Below, piece after piece: positions 17,304-25,456 of a stretch of 64,000 nucleotides of DNA. Numbering within the stretch: position 1 is the stretch's first letter; every line of letters begins with the position of its first letter. The notes under the pieces are model-generated. The model made no database searches. It was given only the letters and a program-made list of their open reading frames with translations, and was not told the origin of the DNA. Made by a program: the position numbers and the translations under genes. Origin of the DNA: Actinomyces marmotae (GTDB lineage: Bacteria; Actinomycetota; Actinomycetes; Actinomycetales; Actinomycetaceae); the NCBI RefSeq assembly GCF_013177295.1, contig NZ_CP053642.1, positions 806,001 through 870,000 on the forward strand. Reading direction: 5' to 3'.

Positions 17304-18236
17304 ATGCACCACGACGACTACGCCAGGGACAGGCTCTACCGCCTACTGGCGCTCATCGTCACCGGCATCGCCATAATGTTTATGGGGCAACTCGTGCTCA
17401 AGGAGGCCTCGTCCGTGAGCAATTTTTTCTCGGGCTCGCGCGAACCGGGCGCGGTGGTCGCCTATGAGACCGCCGCGCCCAACTATGCAGACACTGAGAG
17501 GACAACCGCAGTCGACCCTGGCCCCACCAACGGCGGCGCGAACTCCAAGGCCCTGACCGGCGAGGTGAGGATGATGCTGGTGGTCGTCGGCGGTGTCATC
17601 GTGATGGCGATCGGCGCTCCAGTGGCCTACCACGCCTTCTCCAAGGCCCTGGAGCGGCGTCGCCAGGTGCGCGCCGACAAGCATCGGGCCGCCGCCGCCC
17701 TAGTCGAGCGCCGAGAGCAGTGGAGCGCCGTCGAAAAGCGGCACCAGGTGGTCCAGGACGCCTGGTTCGACGCCGAGATGGATGTCGTGACCACCATGCT
17801 CACCCGTCCCGCCCTGCTCGACCCCGCCGTGCCCGCTACCGGTCGCCTCATCGAGGCCCTGGAGAACGCCCGCGCCATCCACGCCGCCAGCGGCGGAGAG
17901 CCGCCCGCCGCCTGGCTCGACGGCATCAGCGACCTGGAGTCGCTGCCCTACTATCGAGCGGTGCTCGACCTGGAGAGGAACTGGCGTGCAGCCACGACGG
18001 CCGCCGACAAGGCCGGCCGGGCCATCCTCCCGCGCACCGAGCGGCGCATCCTGGCCGAGGTGGAGAGCCTGCTGGCCATCGCCACCGGCGGCGCGTCTGC
18101 CAACGAACGCGACACGGCCTACGCCCGCATCAAGACCCTCCTGGGCCGTATCAAGACCCTGCGGATCCCCGAGAAGGCATGGCAGGCCATCGATGCCGCT
18201 CACCGTCCCCAGATCGCCGCGGGCGTCAGCACCTGA
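17304..18236 (+). CDS. ICE membrane protein with two helices and a large cytosolic domain
   Basis: A 310-residue protein. AAGGAG lies about 7 nt before ATG 17304, and the promoter ends near 17252, excluding the upstream ATG. Helix 1 is at about residues 15-35, a roughly 55-residue extracellular loop follows, helix 2 is at about 92-112, then about 200 residues of Arg/Ala/Glu-rich helical cytosolic domain, part of it probably coiled coil. No catalytic motif. It is placed under its own XRE-type controlled promoter, so it may be expressed only when the element is induced. Unknown function. Confidence 0.7.
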   Translation: MHHDDYARDRLYRLLALIVTGIAIMFMGQLVLKEASSVSNFFSGSREPGAVVAYETAAPNYADTERTTAVDPGPTNGGANSKALTGEVRMMLVVVGGVIVMAIGAPVAYHAFSKALERRRQVRADKHRAAAALVERREQWSAVEKRHQVVQDAWFDAEMDVVTTMLTRPALLDPAVPATGRLIEALENARAIHAASGGEPPAAWLDGISDLESLPYYRAVLDLERNWRAATTAADKAGRAILPRTERRILAEVESLLAIATGGASANERDTAYARIKTLLGRIKTLRIPEKAWQAIDAAHRPQIAAGVST

Positions 18237-18378
18237 GCCCAGTGCCCGCCCGCACCGGTTGAAATCCCGGCGAGCGCTGGCGCCCTGGGGCAGGATGGGC
18301 GGTATCCGTGACGCTCCCCGACGAGGGGAAGACCCCCGACGCCCACCGGCCCCCACCGCGGACGGGCGTCCCTTCACC

Positions 18379-18807
18379 ATGATCATCAATGGCCGGACCC
18401 ACACCAAGCGCGCCGACGCCATCGCCGACCTCGCCCGCACCATGGCTCCCCTGATCGCCTCCCCTCGCCAATCCGCCCCACCACCTCCCGGACAGACCCG
18501 ATTCAGTTACTCCGCCGCCGTGTCCATCACCCTCAACGGCGCCCGCCTCGACCTGGGCCGCCTGCCCGCCCCCACCCGCGCCGACGGGACCATCGACCAC
18601 TCCGCCCCCCAGCAATGGGCGCTCGCCCTGCGCGCCCTGGCCGACGAGCCCGACTACCGCGCCCACTCCTCGGCCCGATTCACCTCCACCGATATCGCCA
18701 ACGCCCCCATACGCGCCCCCGGCCGCGCCACCACCAGCAGTACCGCCCCAGGGTCCACGGGCGCTGCCACTGACGCCCACCAGCAGCGCGCCAGGACCGC
18801 GCGATAA
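18379..18807 (+). CDS. ICE hypothetical protein
   Basis: A 142-residue protein beginning with MIINGRTHTKRADAI. The frame is open further upstream (ATG 18295), but codons before 18379 look non-coding. The central part (TRFSYSAAVSITLNGARLDLGRL) has alternating beta pattern; the C-terminus is Ser/Thr/Ala-rich. I do not recognise the family. It follows the two-helix membrane protein gene and ends just before the convergent membrane protein gene at 18831. Confidence 0.5.
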   Translation: MIINGRTHTKRADAIADLARTMAPLIASPRQSAPPPPGQTRFSYSAAVSITLNGARLDLGRLPAPTRADGTIDHSAPQQWALALRALADEPDYRAHSSARFTSTDIANAPIRAPGRATTSSTAPGSTGAATDAHQQRARTAR

Positions 18808-18830
18808 CAATCAGAGAGCGGCGGGGCCAT

Positions 18831-19196
18831 TCAGCGGGTGTTGGCCTCGATGGCCACGATCACGAACAGCGTGAGAAGCATCAGCAGCATCCCGTTGGAC
18901 AGGATGCGCACCGGTCCCAGGATCCAGGTGGGCATCGACCACTGGGAAGGGTGGGGGCTGCGCCACAAGCGCACGCAGGACACCACTCCGCACCACCAGG
19001 ACATCAGGGTCACGGGGACCCCCAGATTGAGCTCATGGGTAGTCAGCATCATATGAGTGAAGCCGATGACCCCGATGGTCACGGGGATGAGCTGGAGGGC
19101 CAGGAGGGGCACCACCCATCTGACCCCGCACCAGGTCCGCCGGTGGGGCCGGCCCGTGCACCCCCCCGGGTAGTGGTAGTCGTCGTATGCCGTCAT
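18831..19196 (-). CDS. Small membrane protein, ICE
   Basis: A 121-residue protein. ATG 19196 has GGAGAGGGAG just upstream; the longer open frame to 19571 overlaps the transglycosylase gene and is rejected. It has a His/Tyr/Cys-rich N-terminus (YDDYHYPGGCTGRPHRRTWC) followed by about three hydrophobic helices. It is co-directional with the transglycosylase and the gene at 20352 and may be the last gene of that leftward operon. No family recognised; its position beside a cell-wall-degrading enzyme suggests an envelope role. Confidence 0.6.
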   Translation of the reverse strand: MTAYDDYHYPGGCTGRPHRRTWCGVRWVVPLLALQLIPVTIGVIGFTHMMLTTHELNLGVPVTLMSWWCGVVSCVRLWRSPHPSQWSMPTWILGPVRILSNGMLLMLLTLFVIVAIEANTR

Positions 19197-19212
19197 GGCT
19201 CCCTCTCCTGCC

Positions 19213-19247
19213 GAGTCGACGTGATCGCGCGAGTCGACGTGATCGCG
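19213..19247. repeat. 17-bp direct repeat
   Basis: GAGTCGACGTGATCGCG occurs at 19213-19229 and again at 19231-19247, separated by one base, in the 67-bp gap between the transglycosylase stop and the small membrane protein start. It could be a binding site or a slippage duplication. Confidence 0.85.
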
Positions 19248-19263
19248 AGGGCCATTGAACCCC

Positions 19264-20355
19264 CTAGAACACGGACACGTGTATGTGGTCGTAGTGTCCG
19301 CCGGAGCAGTCAGTGGTGTCGTACAGGCCGCCGGCACCGTCGTAGGGCACCCAGACTCCGGTCGACGCGTCCCACTCCTGGCCCCGCCAGATGATGTAGT
19401 GGATCCCGTAATAGCCGGCATTGGCGGCCATCCAGTTGGCCGCGGCGTTGCCGGCGGCCGTGCCCGTCGACGGGTCAGCGGAACGCTGGGGATCGGCGGC
19501 GCACGAGTAGAACGGGATATCGCACGCCCGCCCCTGGGGATGGTCCGAGGCCGAATTATAGGGGTGGGCATCCCAGCAGTACAGCGCCGGCTGCACGATC
19601 TGCGGGTAATTGCTCATCACATCCGTGATCAGCGTGCTCATTCTCGGCGTGATCAGGGCGGTGCCGTGTGCCCCGGGGGTGGGGTCAGGAAGGCTCATCG
19701 CCTCGGGCGCGAAGGTCCCCGGGACGGGTGAGGAGTCCTCCAACCCGCCCGCGCTGGCGCCGGCCACCCCCGGACCCCCCGCCCCTCCCGGGGCCTGGAC
19801 GTAGTTGGCCATTGCCGCCTTGATGCGCTCGACGTAGGCAGGCGTCTCGCCGTTCTGCGGGATGCCGCCAGCGGACTGGACGGCGCCCAGGCCCGCGTTG
19901 TAGGCGGCCAGGGCCAGGTCGAGGACCTCCCCGCTCACGGAGCCGGAGGCCTGGAGCTTCTTGACGCCCTCGACCAGGGAGCACATGTAGGCGCCCTGGG
20001 AGTAGATGGCATCCTGCGGGTTGGAGATATCGGCCCTGCCGTCGCCGTCCCCGTCCTTGCCGGCCGAAGCCCACGTGCCCGGCATGAACTGGGCGATCCC
20101 CTGGGCCCCCGCCGGTGAGGTGGCCGCGGGGTCCCAGTTCGACTCAGCCTCGATCTGCGCGGCCAGCGCCGGGGCCGTGACCTCCGGGCAGATCGACCCG
20201 GCGCGCTTGAGCACCGCCTGGTACTCAGTGGGAACCCCGCTCACGTCCCCTCCGCCCCCCGGCTTAGGGGCTGCCGAATCGCCCCCGCCGCTCAGTACCG
20301 CCAGGGGGAGCACGAACGCCAGCGGTAGCGCTAGGACGCCGAGCGCGCCCTTCAC
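19264..20355 (-). CDS. Secreted lytic transglycosylase (VirB1-like) with M15-like C-terminal domain
   Basis: A 363-residue protein with an N-terminal signal or anchor helix (about residues 4-22). A lysozyme-like SLT domain spans about 45-190, with catalytic Glu in IEAESNWD (about residue 71), the AGAQGIAQFMPGTW motif and AYNAG. A Pro/Gly linker joins a second domain of about 120 residues with SDHPQGRACD and HYDHIHVSVF, resembling the ARB_07466-type zinc-binding module. Such enzymes open peptidoglycan for the conjugation channel. The start overlaps the upstream gene stop by 4 bp, so the two are coupled. Confidence 0.85.
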   Translation of the reverse strand: MKGALGVLALPLAFVLPLAVLSGGGDSAAPKPGGGGDVSGVPTEYQAVLKRAGSICPEVTAPALAAQIEAESNWDPAATSPAGAQGIAQFMPGTWASAGKDGDGDGRADISNPQDAIYSQGAYMCSLVEGVKKLQASGSVSGEVLDLALAAYNAGLGAVQSAGGIPQNGETPAYVERIKAAMANYVQAPGGAGGPGVAGASAGGLEDSSPVPGTFAPEAMSLPDPTPGAHGTALITPRMSTLITDVMSNYPQIVQPALYCWDAHPYNSASDHPQGRACDIPFYSCAADPQRSADPSTGTAAGNAAANWMAANAGYYGIHYIIWRGQEWDASTGVWVPYDGAGGLYDTTDCSGGHYDHIHVSVF

Positions 20356-21686
20356 AGGCCCATCCCCCTGCCCCGCTCAGGGGCGGGTGACGCCGCGATC
20401 CCGCCCTCTGGTCGCGGCTGGCTGACCGCTAGGCCCGCGCCAGGGGGCGCGGAGGCCAGGGCGGCGATGTCCCGGATGCGCTGCGGGTCGAACCCGGACG
20501 TGATCCTCCCGTCAGGCGTGGCCACCAGCGGCGCAGACATCAGCCCCATCTCCCGGGCCCGCTCGACCACCTCGGGATGATCCTCCAGGCGCACCACCTC
20601 CACGTCCACCCCCGCCCGGGCGAACTGGCGCTCAGTCATCTGGCAGGCGATGCAGTTCTCCTTGGTGTAGACGGTGGCTGCCGGCGCCGGGTCGAGCACC
20701 GCCGTGGTCGTGTCGGGGAACGCGCGGCGCACCCTGTCCATGGCCTCGCGCACCGGCAGGGACTCACGGCTCTCCGATCCCCAGACCTCCTCCTCGACCA
20801 CGGTGACAGTCCCGGGATCGGCGGCAGTCATCTCCAGGGCCAGCGAGCCCAGCCTAGTGGGGGACTCGCCCCGGGGACCGACGAGCCTGATGCGCCATGA
20901 GGAGATCTCGACACGGCCGCCCGCGTTGGCGAAGCGGGGGCGGATATCGACCTCTGCGCCAGCGAGAGCCCCCTGGGCTCGCGTCCACCTGGCCACGGCC
21001 CCCATCCGGGCGTCGACGCGTGGCCCGTCAGAGTATGGGCTCAGCGCCGCGTCGCGCCAGACCCTGCTGATGGTCCTGGCCGCGGAGTAGGGGCTCATGA
21101 GCTGCTCATCCCCGAGCGCAACTCGCTCGGAGTAGTCGTCGGGGGAGAGCCACGTCACGCCGACCCGCAGGTCGTCGTCGTCAAAAACCCGGATGAGGAA
21201 GTCGGGCATATCCGACGTGTACAGGGACAGTGACACGCCGCCTCTGTGGGGCTTGACCCGGTAGCCGACCCCGTCGAACGCGTCGTAGCGGCGGAACTGG
21301 TCCAGGTCCACGCCGGCGTCGGCCAGGATGTCCCGGGCGCGCTCGACGAGGCCGTGCGCGGCCAAAAGCTTCCGGCAGCCGGCATCCCACTGGGTGCCGA
21401 TCGACTCGATCCACGTCTCCACCGGGGCCGGATCCAAGTACAGGGGCCGGCTGTCACCGACCGGAGCCAGGTCGTATCGAAGACGCCCATCGGTGGTGAT
21501 ACCGACCATCGCAGGCCCTAAGAAGGCCTCGCTCGTGAATGGGCTGGGCGGGCGCCTCAGCCCATCGAGATAGGCCCGCAGCTCCTCGGGCAGGGGCTGA
21601 TCGCAGCGATCATCCCACCACCTGCGATCCGATGACAGATCACGGTACTCCAGCGCGACCCAGTCGTCGCGCGCGGCGTCGTCCAT
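20352..21686 (-). CDS. ICE protein with C-terminal glutaredoxin/NrdH-like domain
   Basis: A 444-residue protein; ATG 21686 follows AGGAGG. The first 330 residues are acidic with many Trp and Tyr and no recognised family. From about residue 335 there is a thioredoxin-fold segment: VYTKENCIACQMTERQF with a CxxC pair, then MSAPLVATPDGRITSGFDP, the cis-Pro and GF features of NrdH redoxins. A short Pro-rich tail follows. It is coupled to the transglycosylase. A redox role in the conjugative or stress response is inferred; fusion of a redoxin to a large ICE protein is unusual. Confidence 0.7.
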   Translation of the reverse strand: MDDAARDDWVALEYRDLSSDRRWWDDRCDQPLPEELRAYLDGLRRPPSPFTSEAFLGPAMVGITTDGRLRYDLAPVGDSRPLYLDPAPVETWIESIGTQWDAGCRKLLAAHGLVERARDILADAGVDLDQFRRYDAFDGVGYRVKPHRGGVSLSLYTSDMPDFLIRVFDDDDLRVGVTWLSPDDYSERVALGDEQLMSPYSAARTISRVWRDAALSPYSDGPRVDARMGAVARWTRAQGALAGAEVDIRPRFANAGGRVEISSWRIRLVGPRGESPTRLGSLALEMTAADPGTVTVVEEEVWGSESRESLPVREAMDRVRRAFPDTTTAVLDPAPAATVYTKENCIACQMTERQFARAGVDVEVVRLEDHPEVVERAREMGLMSAPLVATPDGRITSGFDPQRIRDIAALASAPPGAGLAVSQPRPEGGIAASPAPERGRGMGL

Positions 21687-21760
21687 GGCGTCCTCCTGTG
21701 TGACGGTCCCCCGCTTCCCGGGGGTCCTCACCTGTTGCGTGGGGCGTGTGAGCACGCACG

Positions 21761-21973
21761 GGCGGTGAGCTCGTCGTGACCTCCATGGACCGCCTGGCCC
21801 GCTCCGTGCGCGACCTGGCCGACCTGGTCGACGAGCTCACCGCCCGCGCCCTGACCGACACCGACATCGCCCAGGCCAGGCAGCGCCTGGCCGCAGGTGT
21901 CCCCTAGACAGTCGTCGCCCGCGACCTGGGCGTGCACCGCGCGACGTTGTATCGGGCGCTGGGGCGTCAGTAG
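21761..21973 (+). pseudogene. Serine recombinase (resolvase/invertase) remnant
   Basis: The frame reads GELVVTSMDRLARSVRDLADLVDELTA, the region after the catalytic domain core of small serine recombinases. It then jumps to the C-terminal helix-turn-helix (ARQRLAAGVP, stop, TVVARDLGVHRATLYRALGRQ). TAG at 21905-21907 replaces what is usually Lys, and the centre and the catalytic N-terminus are missing. It is therefore an internally deleted, nonsense-mutated relic, probably of an older insertion in the ICE. Confidence 0.75.
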
Positions 21974-22082
21974 GTGCGGCGGTGGGCACTGCTACTCTGT
22001 GAGCGCCTTCTCCGGCACCTTCTCCCGGAACACCTAGTGTCCTTGCCGGGGAGGAAGTGAGGTCAGGGAGGAGGTGGGGGTC

Positions 22083-22226
22083 GTGTCCAAGCCGCATGGC
22101 AAGCACGCCAAAGTCCGCGGGGGCAAGGGAACGGCCCGGAAGGTGAGCGCGCTTCTCAACTCAAGCGCTCGCCTGATCCGGGCCGTCAGTGTCCTTGTGG
22201 ATGCCCTCGGTAGGTGGTTCAACTGA
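22083..22226 (+). CDS. Possible 47-residue basic peptide
   Basis: GTG 22083 follows GGGAGGAGG (22068-22076). The peptide starts MSKPHGKHAKVRGGKGTARK and continues with an amphipathic helix (LIRAVSVLVDALGRWF). A strong terminator begins 12 bp after the stop, which supports a real transcription unit. A small basic DNA-binding or excision-factor role is possible given its place next to the recombinase gene, but no family is recognised. Confidence 0.45.
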   Translation: MSKPHGKHAKVRGGKGTARKVSALLNSSARLIRAVSVLVDALGRWFN

Positions 22227-22238
22227 ACTTCCTACCTC

Positions 22239-22278
22239 GGGGAGCCACCCGGTGTCCGCCGGGTGGCTCCCCTTTATT
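22239..22278 (+). terminator. Strong rho-independent terminator
   Basis: Perfect 14-bp stem GGGGAGCCACCCGG / CCGGGTGGCTCCCC with a 6-nt loop followed by TTTATT. It lies between the small rightward ORF and the convergent recombinase gene. Confidence 0.9.
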
Positions 22279-22325
22279 GTGCCTGTCGGCCTGCCTGTCT
22301 GGCAAGCACGGTGGTGAGGCTGGCT

Positions 22326-23159
22326 TCAGGCTGCGGCGTTGAGGGCTTGTCGCATGGCGTTGTCGGGTGGTGCGGTGTAGCGCTGGGTGGTGGCGACGCT
22401 GGTGTGGCCGAGGAGGCGTTGGACGGCGAGGAGATCGCGGTCGGCGGCGTAGGCGGTGGTGGCGAAGCGGTGGCGCAGTGTGTGCAGGCTCCATCCGGGT
22501 GGGAGGACTCGGCTGGCCAGACGGGCGGCCCATCGGGGTGTGATGTGTCCGCCGTCTCGTGAGGGGAAGGCCCAGCCCTCGGGGCTGGTGGCGCACATGG
22601 TGCGGATGAGGGCGGTCAGCTCGTCAGTGAGGGGGATGAGGCGGTCGCGGCCTCCCTTGGCGTGCACCACGAGGCTGGTGGCGGTCAGATCGTCGATGAG
22701 GTCGCGGATGTTGACCTGGACGATCTCGCTGCGGCGCAGGCCGGCTGCGCCGGCCAGTGTCAGGATCGCCCTGGTGCGCTCGTCGGCGTCGGCCAGGGCG
22801 CGGCGGTAGACGGCCTCTGGGGTCGGCCTGGGTGGTGGGACAGGGCGGGAGATCGGTGGCAGCGCGTCGGCCGGGCTGGGGCGCAGGTCGAGCGCGACGT
22901 AGAGCAGGCGGATGGAGACGTAGTAGGCATGGCGGGTCTCTGGCTGCCAGCGCTGGGCTCCGGCCCAGGTGAGCAGCTGGTCACTGGTGACCTGGTCGGG
23001 GGGCGTGTCGGCCAGGGCGCGTGCGAGCTGGCGCACGTGGCGCAGGCGCGTGGCGATGGTGGTCTCACGTCGTCCCGCGGCGCGCAGGACGGTCTCGAAG
23101 CGGGCGACGGCGCCGGCCCAGGTGGCGGGTACCGGCAGGGTGCAGGGGCTGGTGTTCAT
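22326..23159 (-). CDS. Tyrosine recombinase (XerC/D-like integrase)
   Basis: A 277-residue protein with an N-terminal SAM-like core-binding domain (residues 10-95) and a C-terminal catalytic domain. The catalytic set is visible: Arg in AGLRRSEI (about 142), Lys in HAKGGRD (about 168), His-x-x-Arg in HTLRHRF (226/229), His in LLGHTS (252) and Tyr in TTQRY (261). It could catalyse integration and excision of the ICE or resolve dimers. It is 2.4 kb from the attachment site, with the maintenance operon between them, whereas integrases usually abut att; a Xer-like resolution role is therefore also possible. Confidence 0.85.
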   Translation of the reverse strand: MNTSPCTLPVPATWAGAVARFETVLRAAGRRETTIATRLRHVRQLARALADTPPDQVTSDQLLTWAGAQRWQPETRHAYYVSIRLLYVALDLRPSPADALPPISRPVPPPRPTPEAVYRRALADADERTRAILTLAGAAGLRRSEIVQVNIRDLIDDLTATSLVVHAKGGRDRLIPLTDELTALIRTMCATSPEGWAFPSRDGGHITPRWAARLASRVLPPGWSLHTLRHRFATTAYAADRDLLAVQRLLGHTSVATTQRYTAPPDNAMRQALNAAA

Positions 23160-23193
23160 GGGAGTGGATCGTGATCGCCTGCTGTGAGCACGC

Positions 23194-23229
23194 GAGAACG
23201 CCAGCGTTTGGTGAGACGCTGGCGTTCTC
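23194..23229. repeat. Inverted GCCAGCGT site A
   Basis: Perfect 14-bp arms GAGAACGCCAGCGT / ACGCTGGCGTTCTC with an 8-nt spacer, in the gap between the ribbon-helix-helix gene and the recombinase gene. No T-run follows on either strand. It shares its core with sites at 23501-23563 and 25457-25486. Confidence 0.9.
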
Positions 23230-23248
23230 CACGGTGACGTTGGTGCGC

Positions 23249-23635
23249 CTACAGGGCGCGTGGCCGGCCGGTGGGGATCTGGCCGGCTGGGATGGGGGCG
23301 TAGGGGGCTCCGTCGTTGCGCGCCTGCTCGGCGGCCTCGACCCGGTCCATGATCAGTTCGACGATCCAGGCGTTGAGGCTGGGGGAGCGGCCCCCGTGGG
23401 CGAGGTCGTTGATCCAGGCAGCCCGGATGCGACCGATGGCGTCCTCGTCGAGGCGCAGCGTCATCTTCTTGACGGTGGTGGTGCGACGGGCTGTCGGTCT
23501 GCCAGCGTTCGGCTGAACGCTGGCGTTGGTGTCAATGCCAGCGTTGTTCCTAATGCTGGCGTTGAGGTTGGCGGGATCGGGGCCTGCGGCCTTGGGGATG
23601 GAGGGGGTCGGGCGGCGGCGGGGTTGGGGCTTCAT
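23249..23635 (-). CDS. Ribbon-helix-helix ParB-like partition protein
   Basis: A 128-residue protein. ATG 23635 overlaps the ParA stop by 4 bp. A basic N-terminal arm contains repeated Asn-Ala units (LNASIRNNAG, then TNASVQPNAG). This is followed by KKMTLRLDEDAIGRI and a helical dimerisation region with SLNAWIVELIMDRV, the pattern of CopG/RHH DNA-binding proteins. Such proteins bind centromere-like repeats and work with ParA. The DNA encoding the Asn-Ala arm itself contains inverted GCCAGCGTT sites, so the protein may bind its own coding sequence. Confidence 0.75.
   Translation of the reverse strand: MKPQPRRRPTPSIPKAAGPDPANLNASIRNNAGIDTNASVQPNAGRPTARRTTTVKKMTLRLDEDAIGRIRAAWINDLAHGGRSPSLNAWIVELIMDRVEAAEQARNDGAPYAPIPAGQIPTGRPRAL
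23501..23563. repeat. Inverted GCCAGCGTT sites inside coding sequence (site B)
   Basis: GCCAGCGTTC-GGCT-GAACGCTGGC (23501-23524, perfect 10-bp arms) is followed by GCCAGCGTT (23537-23545) and AATGCTGGCGTT (23552-23563). All lie within the ribbon-helix-helix gene and encode its Asn-Ala repeats. Confidence 0.9.
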
Positions 23636-24417
23636 CGGGTCTCCTGGGTGAGGTGGCGGGCGACGGCGTCCAGGGCGAGCACGTAGTCGCGTCCCTCCTG
23701 GCGGGGGACGGGGACGCGGTTGGTGGCGGCCGTGGCCACGATTTCTCGTTCTGGCAGGGGGTGATCGATGACGAGGCCTGGGTGGGTCTGGCGCAGGACG
23801 TCGTGCCAGGCGACGCGGTCGAGGCGGTCGGTGCGCCACTTGTTGATGAGGATGCCGGCTGTACGCAGGGCCGGGTTGTAGAAGCGCGTCACGGCGTCGA
23901 TGGTGCGGGTGAGCTCGTCGACGCCGTCGACGGCGGAGGCGCGCGGCTCGGTGACGACGAGGACCTGGTCGGCAGCGGTCAGGGCTGCCAGGGTCAGCAC
24001 GCCCAGGGCCGGCGGGCAGTCGATGAGGACGACGTCGTAGTCGTCGACGGCGCCCTCGAGGGCGTTGCTCAGGACGTGCTCACGTCCTGGGCTGGTGTCG
24101 GTCTCGCGTGAGGCGAGTGCCCGCTCGGCGGGCACGACGTCGATGCCGTCCCAGGCGGGGCCGGCTGGTGTGATGGCGCCGGCGATGGCGCCGGGGCCGG
24201 CCTGGCCCGTGGCCACGGCGGCCAGCACGTCGTTGAGGGTGCGGGTGGCGTTGTCGAGCTCGACGTCCAGGATGCTGGTGGCGTTGGCCTGGGGGTCGGC
24301 GTCGACGACGAGGACCCCCAGGCCGGCGGCTGTGAGGCGGGCGGCGAGGTTGACGGTCGTCGAGGTCTTGCCGACGCCGCCCTTCTGGTTGGCGACGGCG
24401 ATTGTGGTCGTGGTCAT
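23632..24417 (-). CDS. parA: ParA partition ATPase
   Basis: A 261-residue ParA/Soj ATPase. ATG 24417 is chosen because Walker A (QKGGVGKTSTT) then falls at residues 11-21 as usual; the longer frame overlaps ssb. Walker A' VDADPQANAT and Walker B VLIDCPPALG are intact. ParA ATPases drive segregation of low-copy replicons; in an ICE they stabilise the excised circular form. It lies 4 bp after ssb and is coupled to the ribbon-helix-helix gene. Confidence 0.9.
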   Translation of the reverse strand: MTTTTIAVANQKGGVGKTSTTVNLAARLTAAGLGVLVVDADPQANATSILDVELDNATRTLNDVLAAVATGQAGPGAIAGAITPAGPAWDGIDVVPAERALASRETDTSPGREHVLSNALEGAVDDYDVVLIDCPPALGVLTLAALTAADQVLVVTEPRASAVDGVDELTRTIDAVTRFYNPALRTAGILINKWRTDRLDRVAWHDVLRQTHPGLVIDHPLPEREIVATAATNRVPVPRQEGRDYVLALDAVARHLTQETR

Positions 24418-24421
24418 GGTG

Positions 24422-24886
24422 TTAGTCCTCGTGCGTTGTCGTAGGCGCCTGGGGCTCCCAGGGGATGCCGGGGCCCGCTGGCGCGCTGCGCTGGGCGGCG
24501 TGGTCGGGGGCCTGCCCGCTGGCGCGCCGACGGCCGATCTGGGCGGTGCTGTGGCGCAGGGAGGGGCCGATCTCATCGACCTGCATCTCCACGACTGTGC
24601 GCTGGGCGCCCTCGCGGTCCGTGTAGGAGCGCTGCTGGAGGCGGCCCTGGGCGATGACGCGCATGCCCTTGGTCAGGGACTCCGCGACGTTCTCCGCGGC
24701 GTCGCGCCAGATTGAGCAGCGCATGAACAGCGTCTGGCCGTCCTGCCACTCGTTGGTCTGGCGGTTGAAGGTGCGCGGTGTGGACGCGATCGTGAAGGAC
24801 GCGACCGCCGCACCCGACGGGGTGAAGCGCATCTCCGGATCCGCGGTGAGGTTCCCGATGATCGTGATGACGGTGTCGCCGGCCAT
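24422..24886 (-). CDS. ssb: Single-stranded DNA-binding protein
   Basis: A 154-residue SSB with an OB fold across residues 1-110: [43 protein letters not shown] and [16 protein letters not shown] are all standard. The C-terminal tail is short and ends with THED, lacking the classic DDIPF tip, which is common in element-encoded SSBs. It would protect single-stranded DNA during transfer or replication of the excised element. It lies between a small hypothetical gene and parA in one leftward operon. Confidence 0.92.
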   Translation of the reverse strand: MAGDTVITIIGNLTADPEMRFTPSGAAVASFTIASTPRTFNRQTNEWQDGQTLFMRCSIWRDAAENVAESLTKGMRVIAQGRLQQRSYTDREGAQRTVVEMQVDEIGPSLRHSTAQIGRRRASGQAPDHAAQRSAPAGPGIPWEPQAPTTTHED

Positions 24887-24891
24887 GATGA

Positions 24892-25146
24892 TCAGCCCTC
24901 CTCGGCGCGGGCGACGAGCGCCTCCGCGCGTAGGACGAGGTCGTCGAGGACCTCGGCGCTGGCGATGTCGCGCAGAAGGCGATCGCGCTCGGCGTCGGTC
25001 AGGCCCTCGTCGCTCAGACGGGCGCGCAGATCGTCGAGGAGCGCAGTCGTGGCCCCGAGCAGTGTGCACTGCTGGGTGAAGCTCAGCGGGATGGTCACTG
25101 TCGCGGTGGGGTCTGAACTGGGCTGCTGGGTGTGCGTCGGTTTCAC
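24892..25146 (-). CDS. Small hypothetical protein of the ssb-par operon
   Basis: An 84-residue acidic helical protein beginning [17 protein letters not shown]. It contains a heptad-like region ([26 protein letters not shown]) that may form a coiled-coil dimer. It ends 5 bp before the ssb start and follows the DUF2786-like gene by 2 bp, so it is part of the operon. The family is not recognised. Confidence 0.65.
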   Translation of the reverse strand: MKPTHTQQPSSDPTATVTIPLSFTQQCTLLGATTALLDDLRARLSDEGLTDAERDRLLRDIASAEVLDDLVLRAEALVARAEEG

Positions 25147-25148
25147 GG

Positions 25149-25433
25149 TCAGTTCCTTTCGATGGTGGGGTATGCGGGCTGGCCGATGCCGTAGGCCAGG
25201 GCCAGGGACGCGGTGGACGTCCCGCCGGCGACGGTGAAACTGCGCGTGGCCACCTCGCGACTGCGGGCGTCGGGGTCGTCGGTCAGGCCGGTGATGGAGT
25301 GGCGGGCCATGAGCACGGTGGCCCTCTCCATCGCGAGCTCGCGCTCGGCCGGGCTGGCCGCCTCATCGCCGGCAATCGCCAGCAGCCGGCGGATCGTCCG
25401 CCGCGCCTTGTCGTCGATGCTCACCAGCCCCAC
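25149..25433 (-). CDS. DUF2786-like protein, first gene of the maintenance operon
   Basis: A 94-residue protein whose first 45 residues ([26 protein letters not shown] then TVLMARHSI) match the DUF2786 pattern. DUF2786 proteins are usually longer, so this may be a shortened form. It is the first gene of the leftward operon DUF2786-hypothetical-ssb-parA-RHH. Site C of the GCCAGCGTT repeats lies directly upstream (25457-25486), where the operon promoter should be, suggesting autoregulation by the partition protein. Confidence 0.65.
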   Translation of the reverse strand: MGLVSIDDKARRTIRRLLAIAGDEAASPAERELAMERATVLMARHSITGLTDDPDARSREVATRSFTVAGGTSTASLALAYGIGQPAYPTIERN

Positions 25434-25456
25434 CCCCCAAGACCGGCGTTTGCCGA

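Noticed and set aside
23194..23229. Rho-independent terminator after the RHH gene
   Set aside because: Perfect hairpin but without T-run on either strand, and its arms match the other GCCAGCGTT sites; treated as a binding site.
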